Shown: piece after piece, positions 17,177-25,797 of the stretch
Numbering within the stretch: position 1 is the stretch's first letter
Layout: the number at the start of each line of letters is the position of its first letter
DNA from: an uncultured Collinsella sp.
GTDB lineage: Bacteria > Actinomycetota > Coriobacteriia > Coriobacteriales > Coriobacteriaceae
Length of the DNA: 64,000 bases
Direction of reading: 5' to 3'
Assembly (NCBI GenBank): GCA_900762325.1
Contig: CAAFGG010000046.1
Location: 1 to 64,000, forward strand
Made by a program: the position numbers and the translations under genes
The notes under the pieces: model-generated
Databases searched by the model: none
The model's input: the letters and a program-made list of their open reading frames with translations, nothing else
Told to the model about the DNA's origin: nothing

Positions 17177-18672
17177 CGATGCAGATTTCGTTCATCCTTC
17201 CCCAAATCGTTGCGCTCGATGTTATCTTTGCCCTGGCTGCGTGTCTGCAGATGATCCACGTCCCGCTCATCGCATCGCGCCGCTCGTCCTATAACCGTAA
17301 GGTGATTTGCGCCTACGAGACGAGCCTTGTGCTTCACCTGATGATTTCGGCGCTCATCTTATTCGCGTCGTCTGGCTCGTATCTGGTGGCGCCGCTTGAC
17401 GTTTGCGCCAGGGCAATGGGCGGAGTGCTGTGGCTCAATGCCGCGATCTTTGCCTATGGCGTGGTCCTTATGGTGCACTATCGTCGCCCTGTCATGCTGG
17501 CCGAGCTGCTGCTTGTTGGCGCCGTGACACCGCCGGTGGTTTTTGCCATGGGCTCGGTGTGGGCCGTTGTCCTTATCGCAGAGGGAGCGTTCTTCCTGTT
17601 CCGTTCCGTCGCGGCGCTCTTGATGGACGTCCGTAACCGCCAGGAGGATATCACCGCGTTCTCGACGATCGAAACCATCAACGTGATTCCCGTGGGCATC
17701 CTGTATCTGGACTCGAGGGGCCGTCCACTGCTCATGAACCGCTGCATGCGCAAAAACCTGGTGGAGCTTCATATGCCCACCGACCTAGGCGATATGAGCG
17801 GTACATGGAACGACCTGCGCAAGCTCAGCATGCAAATGCCCGGAGGCGGTAAGAACAGCGTGCGGATCAACCTGGACCGCTTTGGTGAGGCGCGTGCGGT
17901 GGTCGAGGTTTCTCCCGCCGAGATTCGCCTGTTTGTGTGCGATGGCGTTATGGTCTCGGGCCGTTCGTTCGAGCGCATAATCGGTCTGGATGTGACAGAG
18001 TATGCGCATGCGCATGACCGCCTGGCGCAGGCCAACCACCTGCTTGAGCTTGCGGGCCAAGAGCTCCAGGCCCAGATCGAAGAAGTCAAAAAGGTTGCCG
18101 ACAATGCGGCCTACCTGCGCATGCGTTCCCGCGTGCACGATGTGATCGGCCAGCGCCTGTCCATCCTCCATCGCTATTTGGAGGAGGGGCGCCTGGATGA
18201 CGAGTCACTCGAGCAGATCGACCCGCTGCTGCGCTCAATCGCTGCCGATCTGCGCAGCGGGGGCGACACCGAACCGGCAGAGCAACTGGGCGATATCGTC
18301 CATGCCTTTGGCCTGGTGAGCGTGCAGATCGATGTGGAGGGCGAGCTGCCAAGCGACGTGCGTGTCGCGGCAGCCTTTTTGCAGATTATCCGCGAAGCCT
18401 CGACCAATGCCACCAAGCATGCGCAGGCGCATCGGGTCCATGTGCGCTTGTGGCAGGAGGGGACGGATGCTGACGCCGTCGCGCACATGACGATTTCTAA
18501 CGACGGGTCCCCGGCCCCCGTATCGTATCGCGAGGGAACGGGTATCCCAGGTATGAGGCATGTCGCGCAAGATCTGGGTGGCAGCCTAGAGGTCCACGCC
18601 ACCCCGTCCTTTACGCTTACGGTATCCATTCCGCTTAACGCCAACGACACGTCCCAAAGGAGAAACTCATGA
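17173..18672 (+). CDS. NarL-type membrane sensor histidine kinase
   Basis: Kinase of 499 aa. About five or six TM segments lie in residues 1-155 and a PAS-like linker runs to about 280. The HisKA_3 H-box is RVHDVIGQRLSILHRYL near 315, and a C-terminal HATPase has N-box REASTNATKHA and G-box GTGIPGM. It should phosphorylate the LuxR-type regulator of the next gene. A GTG start (17173) overlaps the preceding stop as GTGA; ATG 17179 is the alternative. The stop overlaps the next ATG as ATGA. The three genes form a coupled unit. Confidence 0.87.
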   Translation: MTMQISFILPQIVALDVIFALAACLQMIHVPLIASRRSSYNRKVICAYETSLVLHLMISALILFASSGSYLVAPLDVCARAMGGVLWLNAAIFAYGVVLMVHYRRPVMLAELLLVGAVTPPVVFAMGSVWAVVLIAEGAFFLFRSVAALLMDVRNRQEDITAFSTIETINVIPVGILYLDSRGRPLLMNRCMRKNLVELHMPTDLGDMSGTWNDLRKLSMQMPGGGKNSVRINLDRFGEARAVVEVSPAEIRLFVCDGVMVSGRSFERIIGLDVTEYAHAHDRLAQANHLLELAGQELQAQIEEVKKVADNAAYLRMRSRVHDVIGQRLSILHRYLEEGRLDDESLEQIDPLLRSIAADLRSGGDTEPAEQLGDIVHAFGLVSVQIDVEGELPSDVRVAAAFLQIIREASTNATKHAQAHRVHVRLWQEGTDADAVAHMTISNDGSPAPVSYREGTGIPGMRHVAQDLGGSLEVHATPSFTLTVSIPLNANDTSQRRNS

Positions 18673-19289
18673 TCCGCGTGTTAATTGTCGAAGATCAGGC
18701 CATCCTGCGCGAGAGCCTGGCGCGCTCCGTTGGCGACCAGCCCGATATGACTGTCGTTGCCGCGATCGCCGATGCCTCCGAGGCCTTGGGTGTCGCGCTC
18801 AAGGAGCGCCCGGACATGATACTGATGGACGTGTGCACCGAACACGATTCAAACGGCATCGTGGCGGCGGCACGCATCAAGGAGCAGCTGCCCGAGTGTC
18901 GCATCATTATCATGACAGGCATGCCCGAGATCACCTTTGTCGATCAGGCCCGCGAGGCGGGCGTCGATAGCTTTGTGTACAAGAACGTCGGTATCGACGA
19001 GCTGTTCGCCGTGATGCGCTCCACGTTGGCTGGCTACTGCACGTTTCCCAAGCCGCCCGAGAGCATTTTTTCGGGCACGGCAGCCCTCGACGATGTCGAG
19101 CTGTCGATCTTGCGCCTTGCCTGCGAGGGTAAAAGCCGCCGCGAGATTGCGGCCGAGCTGTTTATGAGCGAGGGCACCATCAAGCGCCGCATCTCGGAGA
19201 TCCTGAGCAAGACCGGCTACGACAACATCATGCGCCTGGCCGTGCATGCGGTGACCGAGGGCAGCATCGTTCCCAACATGGAGCGCTAG
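18669..19289 (+). CDS. NarL/LuxR-family response regulator
   Basis: Regulator of 206 aa. The receiver domain has the acidic pocket E8/D9, phosphoacceptor D54 (ILMDVCTEH) and K105-type lysine in VYKNVGIDE. A C-terminal LuxR HTH lies at about 138-198 (DVELSILRLACEGKSRREIA). It overlaps the histidine kinase by 4 nt and has AAAGGAG upstream. A GC-rich hairpin follows. Targets are unknown; the neighbouring envelope-protein genes on the other strand are candidates only by proximity. Confidence 0.9.
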   Translation: MIRVLIVEDQAILRESLARSVGDQPDMTVVAAIADASEALGVALKERPDMILMDVCTEHDSNGIVAAARIKEQLPECRIIIMTGMPEITFVDQAREAGVDSFVYKNVGIDELFAVMRSTLAGYCTFPKPPESIFSGTAALDDVELSILRLACEGKSRREIAAELFMSEGTIKRRISEILSKTGYDNIMRLAVHAVTEGSIVPNMER

Positions 19290-19318
19290 CGCTCGTTACG
19301 CACCGGCATAAAAGCGGC

Positions 19319-19347
19319 GGGGCCGCAGGATCATCTCCTGCGGCCCC
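19319..19347. terminator. Bidirectional hairpin between convergent genes
   Basis: GGGGCCGCAGGA and its exact complement flank a 5-nt loop between the response regulator and the lipoprotein gene on the opposite strand. A T run is absent on both sides. Confidence 0.65.
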
Positions 19348-19398
19348 GTCTGGTGTGCGCGGATGTGTCCGCCAATCCGCGGCTGATGTTACGTGCCG

Positions 19399-20241
19399 TT
19401 ACGCGATGGTTGCGCTGTAGGAGGCAACGTCCTCGTAGGAATCGGTCAGGTAGGCGTCGATGCCGATGGTCGTATTGACCAGGTCGTCAAGGCTATCGAG
19501 CGTGCCGTTCGAGAACGTGAATTCCTCAGTGGCGTTGGTGCCGGGCATCAGGTGAGCCGAGAACCAGGGTTCCTTCATGGTGCCGTTGACGTTGGTCTTG
19601 CCGCTGGGGGCGTAGAAGGTCAGGTCCTTGTCGCTCTTGTTGGTGATGTTGACGACAAAACCGATGTCGCCCCACTCGTCCTTGAACTTCTCGGTGATGG
19701 TGATGGTGCACAGGTCGTCATCGGCGACGGTGACGGCGGGGGAGATTTCGACGCGCTGGACGTCGTCGTCTTCGACGGCCTCATCGATCTCCTCTTCCTT
19801 TTCGGCAGCCTCGCGATCCTTCTTCACCGTGCCGGACAGATCCTTGTCGGACTTGGTAAAGACGAGGTTGCCGTCATCCTCTTCGAGGATGAGTTTGCCG
19901 TCCTTGAGCTTCATGTCGTGCGACTCATCTTCGGCGGTGATCGTCACGGTGGTGGCGTCCTTTGCCTCCCATTTAAGGTCGACAACCTCAAGGAACAGGT
20001 CGAGGGCACCCGTACCATCCTCATCGAGAATCAGGACGCAGTGCACACCCCAATCCTCGAGCATCTTCATGTACTCATCGGTCAGTTCTTCGCCCTCCAG
20101 GGTTCCACCCGAGAGTTCCCAGCTGCCGACGAAGTTGGCCTTGGGGTCTTTGCCGCCGCCGCTGCAGCCCGTCAGGGCAAAGGCGAGCGCAAGGACGCAT
20201 GTCAGAAATGCGAGTACGGACTTTTTGAACGTTGTCTTCAT
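19399..20241 (-). CDS. Lipoprotein with C-terminal DUF4352-like domain
   Basis: Exported lipoprotein of 280 aa. The signal peptide ends in lipobox LTGCSGG, so it should be anchored on the outer face of the membrane. The first part (30-140) looks like a small β-sandwich (FVGSWELSGG). An acidic, lysine-rich linker follows near 150-175. The last ~110 residues (ITITEKFKDEWGDIGFVVNITNKSDKDLTF... pattern of alternating strands) resemble the immunoglobulin-like extracellular domains of DUF4352/DUF5067 lipoproteins. GGAGGACACC precedes the ATG. Function is unknown. It is the last gene of a minus-strand run with an SPFH and two zinc-ribbon proteins. Confidence 0.7.
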   Translation of the reverse strand: MKTTFKKSVLAFLTCVLALAFALTGCSGGGKDPKANFVGSWELSGGTLEGEELTDEYMKMLEDWGVHCVLILDEDGTGALDLFLEVVDLKWEAKDATTVTITAEDESHDMKLKDGKLILEEDDGNLVFTKSDKDLSGTVKKDREAAEKEEEIDEAVEDDDVQRVEISPAVTVADDDLCTITITEKFKDEWGDIGFVVNITNKSDKDLTFYAPSGKTNVNGTMKEPWFSAHLMPGTNATEEFTFSNGTLDSLDDLVNTTIGIDAYLTDSYEDVASYSATIA

Positions 20242-20321
20242 GGTGTCCTCCTTTATCGAACGAAACCCATAGAAGCAAATGCGGGGGTGGCGGATCCCCC
20301 GCCAATTACCAGATAGAGGGG

Positions 20322-21563
20322 CTAGGGCCTGGGCGTTCCGCAGTTGCTGCAGAACTTGCCGCCGTTTTCGCTGCCGCAGTTGGGGCAGAACCACTTGGCC
20401 GGTGCCGGGGCGGGTGCGGGACTGCCGCACTCGGAGCAGAACTTGCCGGTGTTGGTGGCGCCGCAGCTGCAGGTCCATGTGCCGGCCGCGGGGGCAGCGG
20501 CAGGAGCCGGTGCGGGAGCGGGTGCCGGAGCCGGCTGCGGGGCGGCCTGCTGCTGTGCCTGGCCGGCAGCGAACAGCTGACTGGCGTTCATGCCGCCCAT
20601 GCCACCCGCCATGCCCATGCCCATAAAGCCTGCCATCGCGCCGTTGGGGTTGGCGGCTGCCGCGCGCATTGCGTCGCTCTGGGCGCTGGCAATGTTGGCT
20701 GCCGCCATGGTGGGATCGCGCATGACCGCGGCTTTCTGCAGGTCCTTGATCATCTGCTCGTCCTCTTGCGAGGCGGCGATGGAGTTGACGCCAAAGCTCA
20801 CGATCTCGACGCCGCGCAGGTCACGCCAGTCGGCAGAGAGGACCTCGTTGAGCGCGCGGGCGAGCTCGGTGGTGTGGCCGGGGATGGCGCTGTAGCGGAT
20901 GCCCATCTCCGAGATCTTGGCAAAGGCGGGCTGCAGGGCGGTGAGCAGCTCGGACTTAAGCTGGCTGTCGATCTTGTCGCGCGTGTAGCTGTCGGTCACG
21001 TTGCCGCATACGTTGGTGTAGAACAGCAGCGGGTTGGTGATGCGGTACGAATACTCGCCGTTGCAGCGCACGGAGATGTCGACGTCCAGGCCAATGTTGT
21101 TATCGACCACGCGGAAGGGCACGGGCGAGGCGGTGCCGTACTTGTTGCCGATGATCTCCTTGGTGTTGATGAAGTAGACACGCTGGTCCTTGCCCGCGTC
21201 GCCGCCAAAGGTAAAGCGGCTGCCGATATTGGCGAAGGTCTCCTTGATGGAATCGCCCAGGTTGCCGCTAAAGACGCTCGGCTCGCTGCCGGTATCGAAG
21301 ACGAACTCACCGGGCTCCAGCGCGACTTCGATGATCTTGCCGTTTTGCACCACGAGCATGCCCTGGCCGTCGTTGACGGCGATGACCGAGCCGTTGGAGA
21401 TGACATTGTCCTCGCCGCGCGTGTTGGAGCTGCGGCCACCGGTACGTTTGCTGCCCTTGCAGGCCAAGACGTCAGCAGGCATCGATTCGCAGTAGATAAA
21501 TTCCTTCCACTGGTCGGCCATGACGCCGCCGGCAGCTCCCAATCCAGCTTTCAAGAGTCCCAT
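20322..21563 (-). CDS. SPFH-domain protein with C-terminal zinc ribbons (YdjI-like)
   Basis: Protein of 413 aa. The SPFH/band-7-like core occupies about 20-290. An Ala/Pro/Gln-rich low-complexity linker follows at 320-360. Two four-cysteine zinc ribbons (CSCGATNTGKFCSECG and CPNCGSENGGKFCSNCG) close the protein. Databases often call this family 'virion core protein', but nothing viral surrounds it. Bacillus ydjI relatives sit with zinc-ribbon partners in envelope-stress clusters, as here. It probably assembles at the membrane. AAAGGAAGATCACC precedes the ATG. Confidence 0.82.
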   Translation of the reverse strand: MGLLKAGLGAAGGVMADQWKEFIYCESMPADVLACKGSKRTGGRSSNTRGEDNVISNGSVIAVNDGQGMLVVQNGKIIEVALEPGEFVFDTGSEPSVFSGNLGDSIKETFANIGSRFTFGGDAGKDQRVYFINTKEIIGNKYGTASPVPFRVVDNNIGLDVDISVRCNGEYSYRITNPLLFYTNVCGNVTDSYTRDKIDSQLKSELLTALQPAFAKISEMGIRYSAIPGHTTELARALNEVLSADWRDLRGVEIVSFGVNSIAASQEDEQMIKDLQKAAVMRDPTMAAANIASAQSDAMRAAAANPNGAMAGFMGMGMAGGMGGMNASQLFAAGQAQQQAAPQPAPAPAPAPAPAAAPAAGTWTCSCGATNTGKFCSECGSPAPAPAPAKWFCPNCGSENGGKFCSNCGTPRP

Positions 21564-21611
21564 GGTGATCTTCCTTTCTCGTCAAAGGCCGGGTGGTATT
21601 GGTTGGATTGC

Positions 21612-22934
21612 TTAGTCGTCCTTGTCGTCTTTCATGACAACGGTGGTCTCGGTGTGGCTGAAGGTGTCGTGCTTCTCGGTCAGGTCGAGCTCGCCACAAT
21701 ACTCATCGGCATGGGTTGCTTCGTTGGCCGTCTTGAGCTGGCCTACCAGTAGCACGTCTCCGACAATCACGATGATCAGCGGCGCGATGATGTTGATGAG
21801 GATGCCCTCGATATCAAAGGTGAGGTAATCCGGATCGAAGGCGTTCTCGCCCATAAAGAGAATCTGGGAGAGGATAAATCCGATCACGAAGAACAGCACC
21901 GAGGCGATGGCGAGCTTGGGCTTGGAGCAGGGGAGCTCGCCGACCAAGCGGCCGGTCTGGCCGTTCATGGCAAACAGGTAGCTCTTGCCGTTCCACGAGG
22001 TGGAGAGCATCCAGACGGGGAACAGGGCGTAGTCGCTGTCTTCCCAGGTGTAGTCGAGCTGCTTGCTTTCGACCGTGGCATCGTCGTATTCGTCGACGAC
22101 GGTCTCGCGCAGGGCCGAGATCGTGCTTTCTTCCATGCGGCGCTCGGCGCGCGCCTTGCAGGTCTCGCAGTCCTCGTCGTAACGGTTGGCGATGTAGCCG
22201 GGCATATATGCGACCGAGAACGGACGCAGCGCGTCGTAGTCAAACGGCTCGATGGCATCCATGTGGCCGTCGGGCATCTTGGACGATCCGTCGACGGGCA
22301 CGCGCTTAAACGAGATATTGCCCTTGCGATAGGCATCGTAGTGGTCGGTGGTCGTGACGGTGCGGTCGGATTCTTCGGTCACGGTCTCGTTGGTCGCGTC
22401 AAAGTACACTTCGCCGTCAACGCGGGCGCCGTAGAGCCAAAACGGCACGTAGACACCTTGGACCTCGTCGATGTGGTTGCCGGTGACAAAGCTCTTGGGC
22501 AGCAAGATCTTGCCCTTGTAGTGTTCCTTGAGTGCGGCCGTGACGTCGTCGTGCCCGAGCTTAAACGGAATCACCAGGTCGGGCGAGAAGTCGCCAGAGA
22601 GCTGGCCGGGCGCCACGGCGGAGTTGCCGCAGTACGGGCAGGTGGTGACGGCGACGGTGCCGTCGGACACGAGCTCGGCGCCGCACGACGAACAGATGTA
22701 GCCGGCGTTTTGGGCGAGCTCCTGCACCGCGTCGTCGGCGAGGGGCTTTGGCGTTGCGGCTGCCGCATCGGCTTTGGCGTCGGCCTTGTCCTGGCGCTCG
22801 CGATAGAGGGCCTCGACTTCTTCGACTTCAAAGCGCGAGTCACAGTAGTCGCAGACGAGCTTTTGCTCGGCGCTTGCAAAATGTAAGGGGCCACCGCAGG
22901 CAGGGCACTGATAGTTAACGCTCTCGAAGGCCAT
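21612..22934 (-). CDS. TFIIB-type zinc-ribbon membrane protein (YdjG-like)
   Basis: Protein of 440 aa. It has an N-terminal zinc ribbon (CPACGGPL...CDYC, residues 10-30) and a second four-cysteine ribbon (CSSCGAEL...CPYCG, about 82-103). A long β-rich domain follows, and then two or three hydrophobic segments near 350-405, so the C-terminal part is membrane-embedded. It lies 48 bp before the SPFH gene on the same strand, matching the ydjG/ydjI arrangement in Bacillus. It may recruit or anchor the SPFH assembly. The function is otherwise unknown. Confidence 0.72.
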   Translation of the reverse strand: MAFESVNYQCPACGGPLHFASAEQKLVCDYCDSRFEVEEVEALYRERQDKADAKADAAAATPKPLADDAVQELAQNAGYICSSCGAELVSDGTVAVTTCPYCGNSAVAPGQLSGDFSPDLVIPFKLGHDDVTAALKEHYKGKILLPKSFVTGNHIDEVQGVYVPFWLYGARVDGEVYFDATNETVTEESDRTVTTTDHYDAYRKGNISFKRVPVDGSSKMPDGHMDAIEPFDYDALRPFSVAYMPGYIANRYDEDCETCKARAERRMEESTISALRETVVDEYDDATVESKQLDYTWEDSDYALFPVWMLSTSWNGKSYLFAMNGQTGRLVGELPCSKPKLAIASVLFFVIGFILSQILFMGENAFDPDYLTFDIEGILINIIAPLIIVIVGDVLLVGQLKTANEATHADEYCGELDLTEKHDTFSHTETTVVMKDDKDD

Positions 22935-22958
22935 GATCGGTCCTTTCCGTGCCGGGGG

Positions 22959-23696
22959 CTATGCGCCGATGGCGCCGCCGCAGTATTCGCAGCGCCCGCT
23001 GGCATCGGGAATGGTGGTGGCTCCGCAGAAGGGGCAGGTCACCGCGGTCTTGGGGGCCTTGGCGGCCACGACGCTGTCGCGCGTCTCCTGGCGCAGCTGC
23101 ACCAGCGCATCGCGAACTTCGGTTGCCTGGCGCTTGGCCTCGCGATATTCGATGGAGCCGCGCTGATCGATGGTGGAGTCGTTCACGCGCAGGTCGATCT
23201 CGGTAAAGTACGGCGTGTTGACGTGGATGGTCAGATTGAAGTCGTAATCCAGGTCGTAGCGCGGCGGGTCATAACTCTCACGCTCGCCGTCCTTGGTCTC
23301 GCGATAGATCTCGGTGCGGTGCTCGTCGATATCCATATCGCAGCCGAGCACCTGCGAAAACTCGATGATGTCGGGATTGGCGTCGCGCCAGCGCGTCTGC
23401 GAGGTAATGATCAGCAGGCCCGCGTCCTCGTCGAGCATGATATTGGTGCGCCCGGCCGAGAGCGTGCGCGTGGGATTGAACGATGCCAGGCGCTCGGCAT
23501 TGGCCTCGCGATAGGCGAGCTGCTCGCGAATGTCGTCCGCGGTGCTAGAGCGATAGCCTCCAAAGAAGGGAGAGAGCTTGCCGACGCATTCTTTGCACAG
23601 GTAGCCTTCGTTGATCTTGGTCTTACCTAGAAGTCCCAGCTCGGTACCGCAAATCGCGCACTCTTTCTTCTCGAACATCTTGTCAAAGAAGCCCAT
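22959..23696 (-). CDS. DUF4428-type zinc-ribbon protein
   Basis: Soluble protein of 245 aa. It starts MGFFDKMFEKKECAICG, whose CAIC...CKEC motif (residues 14-37) is the DUF4428 zinc ribbon. A PH-like β domain covers about 75-190 and a helical region 185-215. A final zinc ribbon is CPFCGATT...CEYCG. It is the first gene of the minus-strand run with the YdjG-like and SPFH proteins and probably works with them. A GGGAGGCAATC ribosome site precedes the ATG. The reaction, if any, is unknown. Confidence 0.72.
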   Translation of the reverse strand: MGFFDKMFEKKECAICGTELGLLGKTKINEGYLCKECVGKLSPFFGGYRSSTADDIREQLAYREANAERLASFNPTRTLSAGRTNIMLDEDAGLLIITSQTRWRDANPDIIEFSQVLGCDMDIDEHRTEIYRETKDGERESYDPPRYDLDYDFNLTIHVNTPYFTEIDLRVNDSTIDQRGSIEYREAKRQATEVRDALVQLRQETRDSVVAAKAPKTAVTCPFCGATTIPDASGRCEYCGGAIGA

Positions 23697-24021
23697 GATT
23701 GCCTCCCATCAACAGGTAGCGTGTGTCACTTTTGATGATGGGGGAGTGTGCGATCTTTCACGATACCCAGACGGCTCAAGAGGTCTCCACAACTGGGACA
23801 CATGGCCCATTTTTCATCCCCAAATAACTTGCGGTGAAATAGTTCCTAAATGGCGGCCTTAGAAGGTCAAACAGGAACTATTCCACCGCAACTTCTGGGT
23901 AGTCATCGGGGACGTTCTTAAACGACTAGTCGTTGGGGGCAGTCTTCGGCCACTCATTGGGGACGTACTTAAATGAGTGGCGGTTGGGGACACTCCGTGC
24001 CGAATGTGGGCGCCGTCCTTG
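23697..24021. repeat. Intergenic block of palindromic repeats
   Basis: No gene. An imperfect hairpin has arms TTGCGGTGAAATAGTTCCT (23829-23847) and its near-complement (23873-23891; one mismatch). Two repeat-family C units follow: 'cattggggacgttctt'-like at about 23903-23935 and CTCATTGGGGACGTACTT at 23953-23970 with GAGTGG after it. They separate two minus-strand units and may terminate the DUF1593 gene's neighbours. Confidence 0.7.
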
Positions 24022-25533
24022 TTATGCCACGGTCACGGCGACCTGGGCGTAGCGGGTGCAGGGGCGCTCGGTGCGCGTCTGCACGGTGAGGGTGAGCACG
24101 AAGCGGTCGCCGGGCTGCGCATCGGCGGGCACGGTAAAGGCGGCGTCCGCAGTGCATTCCTGCCACTGCGACAGGTCTTGAGCGCCTGCATAGCGCGACG
24201 GCTCCACGGCGACATCCCAGTGCGCGTCGAAGCCCCTGCCATCGGGGTCGACGATGGTCGCCGCTAGGTCAATGCACTCGCCTGCCGCGGCGCTCATGTC
24301 GCGCGTGACCTCGGCAACATACGCCGGATGCGAGCAGGTCGCGGGCTCGTGGGCGCACCACTGCGCACGGGCGGCGAAGTCCTCCTGATAGGCGCGCAGA
24401 TAGGGATTGGGGTTGCCGTCCACCGGCGTTCCCATGGCGGCAAATCCAGCGGGCGCATTCGAGTCGGGATGCCCGTCAAGGAACATGCGGCCGAGCAACG
24501 TGTCAAAGTCGCGGTTATCGATGCCGCGCAGGCCAAACGGCAGCAGCGGAATATAGGTCATGCTGTCGCCCTCGGCCATAAAATCGCCGCGTTCAAACTG
24601 CATGGCGGGCATGCCTTCTAAGCCCCAATCCAGACGGGCATGCTTGCCAAACTGGAATCGCTCGGGCTCGTTTTCGTACACCTTGCCATCGCCATAGAGC
24701 ATATAGCGCGCCATAAGGGGACCGTTGCCTTGGGTGAAGTTCTGCTCAGGCCAGGGAGCCTGGAACAACGGCAACGAATCGGGCTGAGCCATCTTGGCGT
24801 CGACGTAGCCACCATACATATAGGGAACGCACCAAAAGATGAGCTCGGGAAAAAGCTCGCGCCCATGGTCGAGCCAAGAATTGTCCTGCCCCACACCATC
24901 GGCAACGCCCATCACGCGCACCTTCTGATAGACACGCTGCTGCACAGAAGGCCATTCGGGTGTGGTGCGATAGCGCTCAGCAATACTCATGAGCGCACGA
25001 ACGATCGTATTCATACCGCCCCAACTAAGCAGCCAAAGCGTGCGCGGATCATCATCCAAGATCGCTTGAGCGATCACACGCGAGCCCTCAGTCTCCTCAC
25101 GCACATCGCCCTCAAAGGCAACATTCCCAACAAACGTACGCTCAATCATCTGAGCCGGCGTGGGAAACGCCGGCTCGCCGGCGGCAGCCGCATTAGCCTG
25201 CAACTGCGGCCAAGCCTGGGCATATTCATTACTCCAGAGACTCTCAATCCAGTGCTCAGGAAACGGTCGATACTCACAAAGCTCCCCAGCCGTGGGATCA
25301 GGCTCATGAGGCACAACATCCCACTCATAAGAGCGCCGCCCCTTAGTCCGCCAATGCGGATTCACCTCACCGAGCGTATGGACGCCATCCCCAAGAAAGT
25401 GATACTGCGAAGCCGTATACACCACAGCCTGCACATCAAGCACGTTGAGATACAGAGCCAAATGAACGAGCGAGTTCATATCATCGACTTCCATATCAGT
25501 AGTAACAATCACCCGAGTCAAATCGCGAGTCAT
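24022..25533 (-). CDS. DUF1593 nucleoside-hydrolase-like protein
   Basis: Cytoplasmic protein of 503 aa. The N-terminal ~330 residues resemble nucleoside hydrolases of the DUF1593/Sde182 type (VIVTTDMEVDDMNSLVHLALY, with the Asp cluster that binds calcium in that fold). A C-terminal β-sandwich follows (about 400-503). The family is common in plant-polysaccharide loci, yet its substrate is not known to me. No signal peptide is seen. It follows the α/β-hydrolase gene on the same strand, separated by a 125-bp nested palindrome. 'Nucleoside hydrolase' should be read as fold, not activity. Confidence 0.75.
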   Translation of the reverse strand: MTRDLTRVIVTTDMEVDDMNSLVHLALYLNVLDVQAVVYTASQYHFLGDGVHTLGEVNPHWRTKGRRSYEWDVVPHEPDPTAGELCEYRPFPEHWIESLWSNEYAQAWPQLQANAAAAGEPAFPTPAQMIERTFVGNVAFEGDVREETEGSRVIAQAILDDDPRTLWLLSWGGMNTIVRALMSIAERYRTTPEWPSVQQRVYQKVRVMGVADGVGQDNSWLDHGRELFPELIFWCVPYMYGGYVDAKMAQPDSLPLFQAPWPEQNFTQGNGPLMARYMLYGDGKVYENEPERFQFGKHARLDWGLEGMPAMQFERGDFMAEGDSMTYIPLLPFGLRGIDNRDFDTLLGRMFLDGHPDSNAPAGFAAMGTPVDGNPNPYLRAYQEDFAARAQWCAHEPATCSHPAYVAEVTRDMSAAAGECIDLAATIVDPDGRGFDAHWDVAVEPSRYAGAQDLSQWQECTADAAFTVPADAQPGDRFVLTLTVQTRTERPCTRYAQVAVTVA

Positions 25534-25662
25534 AAGAAAGCTCCAACCAAAATCATTTCAGCCAGTTACGCGCAAGGCAAGACGGGACCCCACGCCCCCA
25601 TCGCCACCGACCCGGCGGCCCGCCGGAAGCGCTCGCCCAGCGTTTCGAACAACGTTAACTTA

Positions 25663-25787
25663 GGGGCCCTGACCTTTAGTTTTGTAAACATTCCACAGCG
25701 CGGGTCCCGCTTATCCGTTGCTCCGAAGGAGCAGGATAAGCGGGACTCATGCGCGAGGACGTTTACAAAACTAAAGGTCAGGGCCCC
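25663..25787. repeat. 125-bp nested cruciform
   Basis: Outer arms of 27 bp (25663-25689 and 25761-25787) are exactly complementary and contain GTAAAC/GTTTAC. Inside, GTCCCGCTTATCC (25704-25716) pairs exactly with 25734-25746, enclosing TGCTCC/GGAGCA. It lies just after the α/β-hydrolase stop codon. It could be a terminator, a MITE-like insertion, or an operator-bearing structure. Confidence 0.8.
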
Positions 25788-25797
25788 GATGGGATGG

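Noticed and set aside
20322..21563. Phage remnant, because the SPFH family is sometimes named 'virion core protein'
   Set aside because: No phage genes nearby; the neighbours are zinc-ribbon and lipoprotein genes as in bacterial ydj clusters.
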